Positions 22,253 through 32,510 of a DNA stretch of 64,000 nt are shown piece after piece (the stretch's first letter is position 1; the number at the start of each line of letters is the position of its first letter). Origin of the DNA: Lampris incognitus. Its lineage: Eukaryota; Chordata; Actinopteri; Lampriformes; Lampridae. The stretch is taken from the NCBI RefSeq assembly GCF_029633865.1, contig NC_079222.1, forward strand, positions 31,935,813-31,999,812. The letters are read 5' to 3'. A model generated the notes under the pieces. It ran no database searches and had not been told where the DNA came from. It saw only the letters and a list, made by a program, of their open reading frames with translations. Position numbers and translations under genes: made by a program.

Positions 22253-23775
22253 TACCTCTTCCAGAATCTACCAATATTTTTGCCCAAGTCTCTAAGCTAC
22301 TGACTTGTCCTTCCCTTTGTCTGGTGATACAAGGCACATAGTATAGCCAAAAAACTCAAACCCAAAAGTGTGGGGGGCCTCAGTCTGCCTAATTTCCAAT
22401 CCTACTACTGGGCTGCCAACTGCAGAGCGCTGATGTACTGGCAAGGCGCATACCCAAACAGTCTCACCACGTCCATGGCTTGCAATAGAGCAGGATATCA
22501 CCAAAAGCTCCCACTGCTCTTTTCACTAGGAACCTCTCCAAAAGCCACTGTGGGTGACAACTTTACGCTCATTAACTCTAAAAATCTGGTCTCAAATTAG
22601 GAAAGTGTTTGCTCTACCTGACATCTCTGCCTACACTCGTTTGCAACAACCATGCCTTTTCCCCTTCTCTGATAATGCCTTCACAATTTGGAGAAACAAG
22701 GTATCACTATTGCAAACCTTTATATAGATAATGCATTCGCCAACTTCACAGTTGAGGGAAAAAGTATGCACTCCCTGCATCCCATTTCTTCTGTTATCCT
22801 CTGATTAGAGACTACGTCCGCACCAACCTGACTAACTTGTGTTCCCTGCCGCTGTCAACTTATATACCCTTATGAATCAGTCCCCTCATTCAAAGAACTT
22901 GTTACTAGATTTGTTGATGTTTTTACAACACACGATTCAGTCTCCACATAGCCCTTAAAAGCTTGGGAGGAGGATCTTGGTATGGCAATCGAAGATGAGA
23001 GCTGGGAAACAAGCCTTAAAGCTATCCACAGCTGTTCTATAAACTCCCGACACCAACTTATCCATTTTAAAGTGATTCATAGGCTGCACTACTCCTGTAC
23101 CAAGCTACACGCGTTTTATTCCTCTGTATCCCCAATCTGCCCGAAGTGTTAAGCAGCCGAGGGCACACTGGGCCATCTTTTTTGGTCTTGCCGTATACTA
23201 AATAAGTTCTGGTCAGGTATTTTTAAATGCTTGACATAGTTGCGACCTCACCAGACTCCTACACTGCCACCCTGGGGGAAATCTAGCATCATCTAATTGT
23301 CTCATTTGGAACAGAAAATATGGCATGGTCATTGCAAACAGGTTATACTCAAAGTGGAAGGGTAATGAGGTGCCTGTGTTTAGAATCTGGTTAGCTGAAA
23401 TCAATCTGCTACATATGGAGAAGATCCGATACACTGTCTAAGTCTGCAACCTTTAACACAATGTGGCAACCATTCATCTGTCATAGACACCGAATTGAAA
23501 TTTTTTTTAGGGGGGGTTAATTTATATAGCCGAGTACTACATTGTACCAAGTGTGTATACTGTAAATAAAAAAAAAATACCTTCACTGAGACATCCCATT
23601 TAAGAGATGGTGCTGAATGTCAATTTTTTTTGTATCTTAAGAGCAGTTCTGTTATGGTTGCTTGTGTCGTCCTTGTCCCTTTGATTTGCTTAAGGATGGG
23701 GGGGTTACTGGTTTTGTGATCTGTCTCGTCTATCCCTGTTAATTGAAAACTTTATAAATAAAGATATTTTAAAAA
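22253..23775 (+). pseudogene. L1 ORF2 C-terminus and 3' end
   Basis: Continues the LINE after the Tc1-like element. Frames give NPKVWGASVCL / GGLSLPNFQSYYWAANCRAL (22,370-22,435), a typical L1 post-RT motif. Later come APEV-type Cys/His words: PSARSVKQPRAHWAIFF (near 23,135-23,185), then FRIWLAEINLLHMEKIRYTV (23,383-23,441), which matches the L1 C-terminus. The 3' untranslated part (23,441-23,775) ends in AATAAAGATATTTTAAAAA. Many stops. Confidence 0.85.
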
Positions 23776-24739
23776 GTCAGTCCATACATGTTGATAGCAC
23801 TTCACTTGGATGCAAGCCAACTGTCATGTATTCAACACCATATGACATGAGTACTTGCACTCAGGATCACAGTCCAGGAACTTGTTGGCTAGCTTCAATT
23901 AGCCATCTGTGGCAAAGCAAGGAAATATGACTTCTCATCTTTTCCCAAAACCGTGATGTCCACAGTTTCCTTCTTGGTAGTCCATTTCAAGTCAGGCTGT
24001 TCCAGATTCAATTAATCTGTGGAGAGCCTTTTTTGTCTAATAGGTTTCCAAAGAATGAAGCCTTAGCTTGACATGCCAACGACTTGCCTGTATCCACATC
24101 AGGAAACCAATGGTCCTGTGGATGTTTAACTGTTTACTTGGGCACATTACAGAACGATTGTCCATTAGTGCAAAAAGTTGACCAAGGTTACAAACTGGCT
24201 CCACTTTGTGTAACTCTACCCATGACTGTTCTCCAGCTCTCACCACCAAAATCAGAACAGAATTAAAAAGGTGCATAGTTACTAGGAAAATCAAGTCAAT
24301 TTTGCTTGTTTATACAGCGCAATATCAAGTTTGCCTAATGGGCTTTATAGCTACACATCCTATTTTTAGACCCTTCACAACGGCTAAAGAAAAACCTCTG
24401 AGGGAGAAAAAAAACCTCAGGCAGATGCCAATGTGCAATGGAGTTACACAATTAACAGATGTTAACAATTAGTCACCTATCCCTAATGCAACAAATGAGA
24501 TCTTACATTTTAAATTATCACACCTTTTAAGTGCAAGGTATCAAACAACTTATTGCATCATTCTAAATATTACCTGTAAATCATTGCATGCCTGTCAAGT
24601 ATTTATATCAACTGCATTTAGGCTCCTACATTACCAGCCCCTAATTGTTAGTCCTTGAAACAATTACCGAATTTAACTTTACAGGAGCCTAAATGCTAAC
24701 AGTTAAAAGTTCAACTCTAAAATGCCTTCACTTCACAAA
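23776..24739. repeat. Array unit resumes after L1; includes repeat F at 24,288-24,390
   Basis: GTCAGTCCATACATG, then CTAGCTTCAATTAGCCATCT (23,889), AGCTTGACATGCCAACGACT (24,065), TTACAGAACGATTGTCCATT (24,148), F (CAAGTCAATTTTGCTTGTTT ... ATGGGCTTTATAGCTACAC), then AAGTGCAAGGTATCAAACAA (24,530). A 14-bp inverted repeat lies at 24,614-24,696. Confidence 0.8.
24614..24696. repeat. 14-bp perfect inverted repeat, 55-bp loop
   Basis: GCATTTAGGCTCCT at 24,614-24,627 and AGGAGCCTAAATGC at 24,683-24,696. It lies just beyond the C-terminal end of the BEL/Pao integrase relic, where a 3' LTR would begin. Confidence 0.95.
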
Positions 24740-25395
24740 TGTGAACGTGACTTTAGTAGAGATTATTATCAAACTTCTGACAGCTTTGTTACTGGGTGAC
24801 AAGAGTTAATGTTCTTGTCTGAACTTCCACTTGAAAAAACAAGGCCTTTTTCAAGAAACGTCTCCACAATCCTTCCAAGTGGTCATGAATTTCTGGGTGA
24901 CGTGTCATCCAAAAATCAGCACCATGTCAGTTTCTTCCAGGTGTGGACATAGTTGATGTTCTTAGTGGCGTGAGGTATTCTTGGCACCAGTGTTTCCAGA
25001 AAATATCTGAGGTACTGGCCATGCCTCCACTTGTGGTTAGCGTACTGGTGATCCTTGCTGAATACACTGGCGGTAGCTTGGGCCTGATTAAGTAGTTGGC
25101 CTTAAGGTTTAAATCATGGAGGTCTGAAGAGGCCTTGAAGTGGGCCTGCCATTTTATGGTGTCAGCTTCACACAGCAGGGTATAGAGAGATTTCTCCACA
25201 AGTTCACTATGGTGTTCAGAATTTCTCAAGAGCGAATTAGCTGCTCCCAGCTTCCCTCCATGGTGAGAACCTGCTGGAGGATTGAAGTGCCACTGGAAAC
25301 ACCTTGTGTTCCAAATTTTGCAAGCTTGCTGGTGTTCCATTCTTTGATTCCTTCAACTCAAAGTCAGTGTTGTGCTCTCAAGGGAAAATGGTAAG
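24740..25395 (-). pseudogene. BEL/Pao integrase C-terminal relic, longest copy
   Basis: On the minus strand a frame open from 25,340 to 24,927 (137 codons) contains FQWHFNPPAGSHHGG, then LYTLLCEADTIKWQAH, ANYLIRPKLPP and STSDIFWKHWCQEYLTPL. These follow, in order, the post-core part of BEL/Pao integrase. Beyond its stop, another frame gives DDTSPRNS, LGRIVETF and PVTKL, which match the terminal basic domain of BEL/Pao pol. The catalytic core upstream (SDNGTNF region) is not clearly preserved; 25,330-25,395 shows only a weak trace. The relic lies left of a GTACAACATTTGGA block, as does the copy at 14,236-14,710. It is not expressed as such: the frame is closed on both sides. Confidence 0.82.
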
Positions 25396-26567
25396 ATCGG
25401 CTGGTTGCTTTTCTTGCTCTGCAGTTTATATTTTTAAAGGGTACAACATTTGGAGGCACTGCTGGTCCGTTTGACATGACATCCTGGCTGAGAGAGGAGC
25501 TCCTTTTGTCCATCATCCCTCAAAACAGCCCAGGGAGCAAGGAAAAGTGTGGTATGGTGCTGTACATTGATAATGTGCATCCTGAGGTGAGCAAAGTGAC
25601 TCCTAGGGAACACCAAAACCAATTAGACCAAGTCTTTGTTGTACTGTGCAGATCCCTCTACTAAAATGGAATCCTATATTTAAAGAGCTACCGCTTTAAG
25701 TTAAAGGAAAATTGTATACACTTACTTTGGGTAAGTTAATTGGAGTAGGCAATACCCTTCTGATTTCAGGTCTTGGAAAAGGGCATATAACTGGTAGAAG
25801 TCGCCACTTTCCATACACTGCATCAAATGTACATGAAAGCATGTCAGGGCTCTTCAATAGAGTAACTGACAACGGGCATAGGGATTACTAACAGGAACGC
25901 CTCCAGAGGAAGGTTGAGACATTGAACGTCACTTAGGCAAAAAGAAAATCAAATGCAGGATCTAGTGAAAAAAGGAGATCGCTAGCGACAGTGCATCACT
26001 CATTGCCTCAGTACCCCCTGCAACTAATCATGGTGAAAAGACAGTCATCAGGCCAACGATACTCCCTTTTCCAGCCTGGTGACAGATGGGCTCAGCAAAG
26101 GCTATGCAGAGATGAAAATCATTTGAGCCATCATACCAGGCTGGTAGCTTCATGAAGATTCTCCTGAGGGTGGACAAGGTTAACACGCAAAGTGCCAGAG
26201 ATATGTAAACAACTCACCTCAGGTCAAATGTAGTAAGGAGCCACCCCATAATTTCTTAAGGGCAATGGACCCGACAGAAAGTCTTGTTTGCTTCTCGGGA
26301 AGTTCCAAGTCTAAAATGTGAGCCAGCACTAGTTCTGAAACTTATCATGCACACTGTCCTGCAGACCAGTATTACAAGTCACCTGCATCCTTACCTCCTG
26401 TAGACAAATACATCAGATGAGCTGCTGCTGGAGAAAGTGAATGTCGCATGTACCAATGAAAAGGACAAAAAAAACAACAAAAAAAAGCCCCATTATGAGT
26501 ACCTTATGTAAATATGCTACCGTCTAGTTTTGTAAGAAAAAAAAAGTCAGCAGCATGCTACCCCAGT
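25396..26567. repeat. Array unit, fourth copy, left part
   Basis: GGGTACAACATTTGGAGGCA (25,439), CACTTACTTTGGGTAAGTTA (25,719), AAGAAAATCAAATGCAGGAT (25,941), CTTTTCCAGCCTGG (26,067), CTTACCTCCTGTAGACAAAT (26,390), GAGCTGCTGCTGGAGAAAGT (26,419). No recognised domain. Confidence 0.78.
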
Positions 26568-26935
26568 GTGTTGCAATGTTTATAAGATGAATATTTTAAC
26601 ATTCAATCTGCTAACCCTAGGACCTAGTTTCTCTATTGTATTTCTTGTCCACTTTTGTTTCAAGTTGCTTATTTGTACAGCCAAGAAAGAACAGTTTGCA
26701 ATGGTGAAACGCATTTTCCCTCCTTGCCACAAGATGGGGAGAATAACACTGAAATGGTAGAAGCACTCCTAAGGGCAGAATGTGAGTTCCTCAGTTGTGT
26801 ACAACTTCCCGTTTGTGTCAGATGCCATTGCAAGATAAGAGCCACAGTACATCTGTCTTCAGTTACAAACTGGAACGTTTGAAAACCAAGATGTGGCATC
26901 AGATTCTTTTGTCATCTGCAGCCATGAAAATGCAC
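26568..26935. other. Unidentified insertion within an array unit
   Basis: Between GCATGCTACCCC and AAAACATGGAATTTGG, which are closer together in other units, there are about 370 bp not matching other units. It contains a plus-strand open stretch of 75 codons (26,655-26,882) and a minus one of 76 codons (26,669-26,899), neither with a recognised domain. No clear terminal repeats were seen. Confidence 0.5.
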
Positions 26936-27509
26936 AAAAACATGGAATTTGGCTAATGATTAGCATGTTTTACTGCACGGTAATTTCACGGACATCACTG
27001 AACTCAAGTAATGACCATGGCTTACTTGATAGTCACATGAACAGTGGCAAAGCTAGGATAATCACCTTAAAAAAGGGAAAATTAAATGACGGACATGTTG
27101 CTTTTCCTTCCGTTCCATATATTGAGTGAGGAAGAGTCAGTGCATGCTACACCCTGTGGCAACCCTAGACATTATCAGAGAACTTGTTTAGAGTGAATGG
27201 TAAAGTCTTCATTGTAGTGCCTAGCTCACTCCCCTGCTGAAGTGGAATCTCAAACTGAAGAACTATCTCATGTGCATCCTGGTGTGTGCAAAGTCACCAC
27301 TGGGGAATGCCAAAACCAATTACATCCAGTCTTTGTTGTACTGTACAGCTCAGTCATCTAGAATGGAGTCCTATATTGAAGAGCTACAGCTTCAAGTTAA
27401 AAGAAACATTGTATACACTTACCTTGGATCAGTTAATTGGAGAAAGCAACACTCCAGATTGCAGGCCTGGAAAAGCAGAGTTCCAATTACAACTGTCACT
27501 GTAAAAGGA
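26936..27509. repeat. Array unit, rearranged piece
   Basis: AACATGGAATTTGGCTAATG (26,942), AAAAGGGAAAATTAAATGAC (27,072), TCATTGTAGTGCCTAGCTCA (27,209), a partial GTGCATCCTGGTGTGTGCAA piece (27,273), TACACTTACCTTGGATCAGT (27,414). Confidence 0.75.
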
Positions 27510-27935
27510 AGCAAAAACTAAGTCGGTTGGGGATGGGCCATTAATAGTCAATCGCAATCCTCATGCTTCTAAAGCAGTTAAAAAAAATAGAAAATGCAGT
27601 GAACACAATTGACGAAGCTGATGGCGTTAGTAAAGCAATGCTTGAGTTCATCTCAGATTGATAGTTTCCTTTACCAAAATTTTGGATTTTGAGGTCAGGC
27701 GCCATGTTTTATGAAATGCATATGTAGGGGCTTTGTGTATAAATCTAGATGTGAAAAAAAATGTATGAGATGGCCAATATAAAGTATTATATTCTGAAGC
27801 TGCATTTATTTTCTTTTTTAAATCACAATAGTGCCATATGTGCCATGTTATTTTTAGGCCCATAGCCAGCCACTTCAATGTGTTACATTTGCCACCATCC
27901 AATTTTTAGAATTTTAATGGCCTGAGACATTGCAC
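27510..27935. other. Unidentified insertion within an array unit
   Basis: About 425 bp without similarity to other units, AT-rich at the right. A minus-strand open stretch of 84 codons (27,648-27,902) includes ITWHIWHYCDLKKK; I do not recognise it. No clear terminal repeats or target duplication. Confidence 0.45.
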
Positions 27936-29281
27936 TGTAATTTCAACACTGCTGCAAAGAGCATTCAAGTGGCATAAGTCACCACTTTATCACACAAAGT
28001 ATATCAAACGTGATGTACTGGTGGACCAAGATTAAAGCATGTTAGGGCTCAATATAAAAAGGACCTTACAGACAAAGAACTAAACGCAAGGATTGCCTCC
28101 AAATGGAGACAGGCATTTAAACGCCTGCTTAGGCAGAACGGAATGTAGGATTTTGTGAACAAGGTGGATCTCGCTAGCAACAGTGCATCACTCACTGCTT
28201 AAGTACCCCCCCCCCGCTACCCCACATTGCGTGACGAGCATAAGATCTCTAGTGGCCAGCATGAAAACAGAAGTCTGCGAAAGATCACTTCTCATCTACA
28301 AGACATTTAATGCACCACTTCAAGTACAACCATTGCTTAATACATTCACAAGGACGGTGGCATAGGTAGGATAATTACCTTAAAAAAAGAAAATGGAGGA
28401 TGGCTGTGCTTCAAATTTAATGAGGGTGAAGTCAGCACAAGCTCCCCATTGTAATTCTAGGCATCACCAACCAGTGAACCCTTCACCCAAAACAGTTAAT
28501 TTTGTTTGTATAGCCTAATCAGAAATCTACCTCAGTGGGCTTTACAGCAACATGACATCCTGTCTGTAGACCCTTGCATCAGATAAGCAACTGCCTTAAA
28601 AAGAAACCTAAGGGAGAGCAATGGGGGGGGGGGGGAAGCTTTCTCCCAAGACATGCCATAGATGTTGCCTTTATAAGTCGATCTGATTAAATCTAAAGTT
28701 GTCACACCCCTTACAAATTGTCAAAATGAACCCTTAACCTGTAGTGCAAGTTAGAACTGGGGATTCTAATAGACTGGATCCCTTTTGTCAAATTTAAATG
28801 CAATATTACAGACTGGGACCAGTATATTCTCTTGTTTCCAACTTTAAACTGGAACTCAATTTTCATACACTCATCCCTGGGTGAATACCCAGTTGCTTTT
28901 CTGTCCCCTTTTTTTTGTAAGTCCATTAACCATTCTGTAGTTTGATTGTCAGTCCATACATGATGGCACTTCAGTTGGATGCAAGCTACCAACCAGTGTT
29001 ATGGTCAACAGCATTTGTTACGAGTGTGCGCTCAGGACCAGTCCAGGTACTTGTTGGCTAGCTTCAATTAGCAATCTGTGGCAAAGCAAGGAAAGATAGG
29101 ACTTAGTTTGTCGTCTTTTCCCAAAGCCACCGGTGTCTGTGCAACGTTTCTCTTCTGTAGTCCATTGAGTTAAACCTTCCGATCCTTGGGCGGGACCAAT
29201 TTCTGGCGCAGCCCGCTTTGAAAGCAGCTGAGACCTAGTGTTTGTACAATATTTTAGCTTTTGACACTCCTGCAATCAGCC
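27936..29281. repeat. Last array unit segment; includes repeat F at 28,490-28,590
   Basis: TATCAAACGTGATGTACTGG (28,002), GGAGACAGGCATTTAAACGC (28,101), ATAGGTAGGATAATTACCTT (28,362), F (ACAGTTAATTTTGTTTGTAT ... CAGTGGGCTTTACAGCAACA), CCTGTAGTGCAAGTTAGAAC (28,738), GATTGTCAGTCCATACATGA (28,944), CTAGCTTCAATTAGCAATCT (29,059). The GTCAGTCCATACATG here is an undisturbed counterpart of the L1 target site. Confidence 0.8.
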
Positions 29282-29442
29282 TCACTAGAGCTAAATGGCA
29301 AAGAATGTGACTGTCTTACTGTACACAGTCCAGTGGGGAAGTGCCCAATTTAAATGCATGCATTTGAATGTAGGCACCTACCCCACCGGACATTGTGCAC
29401 AGACAGTTATATGTTCCGTTCTTTGCCGTTTAGCTCTAGTGA
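29282..29442. repeat. Foldback element, 161-bp imperfect palindrome
   Basis: The left arm starts TCACTAGAGCTAAATGGCAA and the right arm ends TTGCCGTTTAGCTCTAGTGA. The arms stay complementary inward (CCAGTGGGG against CCCCACCGG, AAATGCATGCATTT at the centre) with scattered mismatches and small indels. No coding capacity. It looks like a foldback MITE that could form a long hairpin if transcribed. Confidence 0.9.
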
Positions 29443-29889
29443 CAATTGCCTAGCATTAAAAGTCTTGTACCATCCAAATAAAAGTTATTTGAATAACTGG
29501 GTTACTTGGCTCCTATAACACTTTCCCTGCTGTTGAGAATAGGGTTTGACCATTTAATGAGGTATACCCACATATGCAAGCAGTGTACAAGCTATACCAT
29601 GGCTTTTGGGGAGCATCTGAAAGGGCTGACTGATGCTTCTTGCAAAGAAACATTTATACCTGCAAACATGTGGACCTACTTGCTTTACGTAAGCCCATCT
29701 ATAAGGAACGTGAAGATACATCTACATTCCATGTTGCAACAGGGGTGCCATCTTGTTAGGTATGCACTTGGGTCAAAATAAATTGGGAGTGTTTCATTAA
29801 GGCTTTTTTTTTTTTCCATGCCTGAGTAATGTAGCCTGGCTTTGTCTTGTAGTTCCATATCCTTTGGATAAGGTGAACCAAGAATTCAC
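29443..29889. other. Unassigned sequence
   Basis: No repeat landmark of the left array and no recognised domain. A plus-strand open stretch of 91 codons (29,506-29,781) has no recognisable motif. Confidence 0.4.
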
Positions 29890-32510
29890 CCTTAGTTGAT
29901 CAAAACAAAAAATGGTTTGCTACAATACAGCCAACCAAAGCAGGGCACACTACACATGGTTTCACAGTATAAGACAGATAGGTCAAGTAGCAAAACAGCC
30001 TATAAACATGAATTAAATCGAAGAGCATGCCAGCCTGCCTACAATGGACTGAGTCCTCACCAACAAGTTAGTTATCCATCACATTACAGATGAGCTTAAG
30101 AAGCTCAGTACAATTAAGACAAATGCGAGGGTCACATCAAACCAGCATATAAACACTTGCAGGCGCATTGTAAATAGGCCAGGATGCCTACAAGGGATCC
30201 TGTCCTCACCCATCAAAGTGCCAACAGTGAATAGATCATTGGGAATATCCCTTACCTTAACAAAAGTGTCTGAAGGCCTGGGATCAGCTGGCTTGACTGT
30301 TTGCTCATTATCCTGTAATGCGGACTGGTAATGACCTGATTTGAAGTTTTTAAAAATAATGTGCAAAAACGAAATGAGGGATGCAAAGCATACAAGACAA
30401 AATTGCATAAGACATACAAGACAAAGGCTACAGTCAAGTTTTTTTTATTTGTATAGCCCAATATCACAATTTTGCCTCAAGGGGTTTTACAGCAAAGCAA
30501 TAACTTGCATAGTGCTTTTGTAACATTCAAGTCGCTTTACAATGAACGGCAGTGAAACAAAGACATAGCACAAACATACAGGGGTGGATGGATAGGGGGC
30601 TATGAAGGAGAGAAGCGGCAGCCACACGATGCCAGCAGTACTCTCCACTTCAAACCGATACGTTTAAAAAACCGCACAAGTATAAACATTTACAGACAGT
30701 GGGTAGCCAGGTTCAGGTGGGCAACAGGCTTGGGGTAAGATGCCATTTTTGAGCCTGGTGGTGTGGGCTCAGGCTCCTGTAGTGCCTCCCAGAGCCTATG
30801 TTTATGTCTGGAAAGCATCATGTCTATGGAGATAACCATGAGTTGCTGTACATCAGGGATTATTTCAGAAGATATACTCGTTTTAAACTCCTGGATAGCC
30901 ACCCTGGGTAAATACACTAGCAAAGGGAGATGGAGTACAGGAGCGCTCCAAGCTCAGGAGACAGCCCTATTGGCCCCACTGCCGGTACTGAGCTTATCCA
31001 ACTCACAATCCTTCAGAAATACAATGATTAACTTGTCTTTAAGCCCACAGGCGGCTCAGCCTTCTGCTTAACAAGACATGGCTGGCTCAGTCCTATCCTG
31101 ATCAAGCTGGCAAATAGCAGGGCTGTACTTTAAAAGCTAATTGAATTTAGGTAGATAACCAAGTAAAAGCAAACACCACCTAGGGCTTAAAGCCTAGGAC
31201 TCTGAAGGGGTCAGGTTCTTTAGCAATCAGTGGAGCAGGTTCTTTAAAAATCGGGAGCAGAGTTAAAAAAAATATCCAAAACTCATAATTACAATTCCAA
31301 TAAAGATGGTACCACCCCCACAAATCCGTCTAAATCCCGAGGCTCCTCTCCAGTATCTGCCTCCGTTGTGCAATGTCACTCCCTCAACCCTGCTGCCCAG
31401 GCTCTGACCACGTCGGATCTGTGGGGGCGTAAACAAAAGGGAGCAGTGCGTCCCCTGCTGCACAGCTTGTCTCTGGTGTGAATCCTCCTGAGCCACTTTG
31501 CCGCGCCCGCCGACTCCATCTGCCAGAGGGCACCCACAGCCCTCCTGGGCGGCAGCTGAACCGCCGTCCCAAGCCCGAGTCAATCTGCGTTGGCGGACAC
31601 TGGCTGCTGCAGTTGTCCCTCAGCTGGCATCCAGGGGAACAGCCCCTGGACACAACTGCTGCTTTGGACCTCCGTCTCCTGTGCTCGCCATGCCCATCTC
31701 CTTTTGTGGGGTCCTCCTGATTACCTGCAGCACCCATGTCAGTCTGACCGGAGGTGTAGCTGTCCACACATTGAGTCCAAATTAAAAAGGTCCAGTAAAA
31801 TACCTGCATATAAAGATGCAAACAACCTGGAATAACAAATTCATAGTGGAGGCTGGTGCTAAAGATTTGTTGGGGGGTGCAGTACACCCGCTTAATGTCA
31901 ACAGTAAGAGTTAAGGACAATTGTGCCCCCCCCCAAAAAAAAAGTTAGCGCCAGCCACCACTGAAACCTGCACAAGTCATTTATGACCCTTGGGGCAGCA
32001 AACTGATCAGGTCAGCCTAGTCTGACCAAGTTTAATTCACTGAAAATTGCATGCATGTGGACTCGGTCTTGTCAAGACCAGAAGCCCAAAGCATTACATA
32101 ATTTTTTAAATTTTTTTTTTAAAGAGGGTGCAATGAAACCTGCATATTAAGTTTGACTGCATTAGTTAGTAATGCAAAATGATTCAATTAGTCATGACCA
32201 CGCTTTTGAGGCAATGCATGATGGGAAAGAAACCCGTCAGCCATAACGTTACCTTGTGCTCAGTTAGGCAACGCCATTTTGTCGTGGTTGCAAGTGTGTT
32301 AATTCGAGGGGCTGTTGGTGAAAATGGGTAAATGTTAAGTCAGTTTCTTTCCCACCACTAGTTGTGAGCAGCTTTTTCTTTTTTAAACGTTAAACAGTTT
32401 GACCTACATTTGTCACTTAACCTCCTGTTTCAGCAGTGAAAAGTGTTTCACCCATTTCAATGGAGCAGTGTTTCTCAAGTTTATCTACTATTGTCACACG
32501 TGGGAACCAT
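29890..32510. repeat. Tandem duplication, copy 1
   Basis: Landmarks shared with copy 2 in the same order: AGCAAAACAGCCTATAAACA (29,989), GCCAGCAGTACTCTCC (30,630), AGACAGCCCTATTGGCCCC (30,959), CCTAGGACTCTGAAGGGG (31,193), a GC-rich stretch (31,320-31,740), CTGATTACCTGCAGCACC (31,716), CGCCAGCCACCACTGAAA (31,949), ATTCGAGGGGCTGTTGGTGA (32,303). The minus strand has a 178-codon open stretch (31,384-31,920) rich in Arg, Gly and Ser with no recognised domain; copy 2 does not keep the same frame throughout, so it is probably not a protein gene. Confidence 0.8.
30430..30545 (+). repeat. Repeat F copy plus companion motif
   Basis: ATTTGTATAGCCCAATATCA, CAAGGGGTTTTACAGCAAAG, then CATAGTGCTTTTGTAACATT and AAGTCGCTTTACAATGAAC. 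Confidence 0.85.

Larger units (their letters stand above)
17612..23775 (+). mobile_element. L1/Tx1-type LINE, long, internally inverted, carrying a Tc1-like element
   Basis: The element begins GGGCGTGGCC and ends in AATAAAGATATTTTAAAAA. It is flanked by the 9-bp duplication GTCAGTCCA (17,603-17,611 and 23,776-23,784) within an array unit. Without the Tc1-like insertion it is about 4.76 kb. Order on the plus strand: ORF1 piece (17,833-18,375), an inverted block carrying endonuclease and the first part of RT (18,378-20,080, minus strand), the rest of RT (20,085 onward), the Tc1-like element (20,846-22,252), then the ORF2 C-terminus and 3' end. All frames are broken, so it is a dead copy. Confidence 0.9.
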
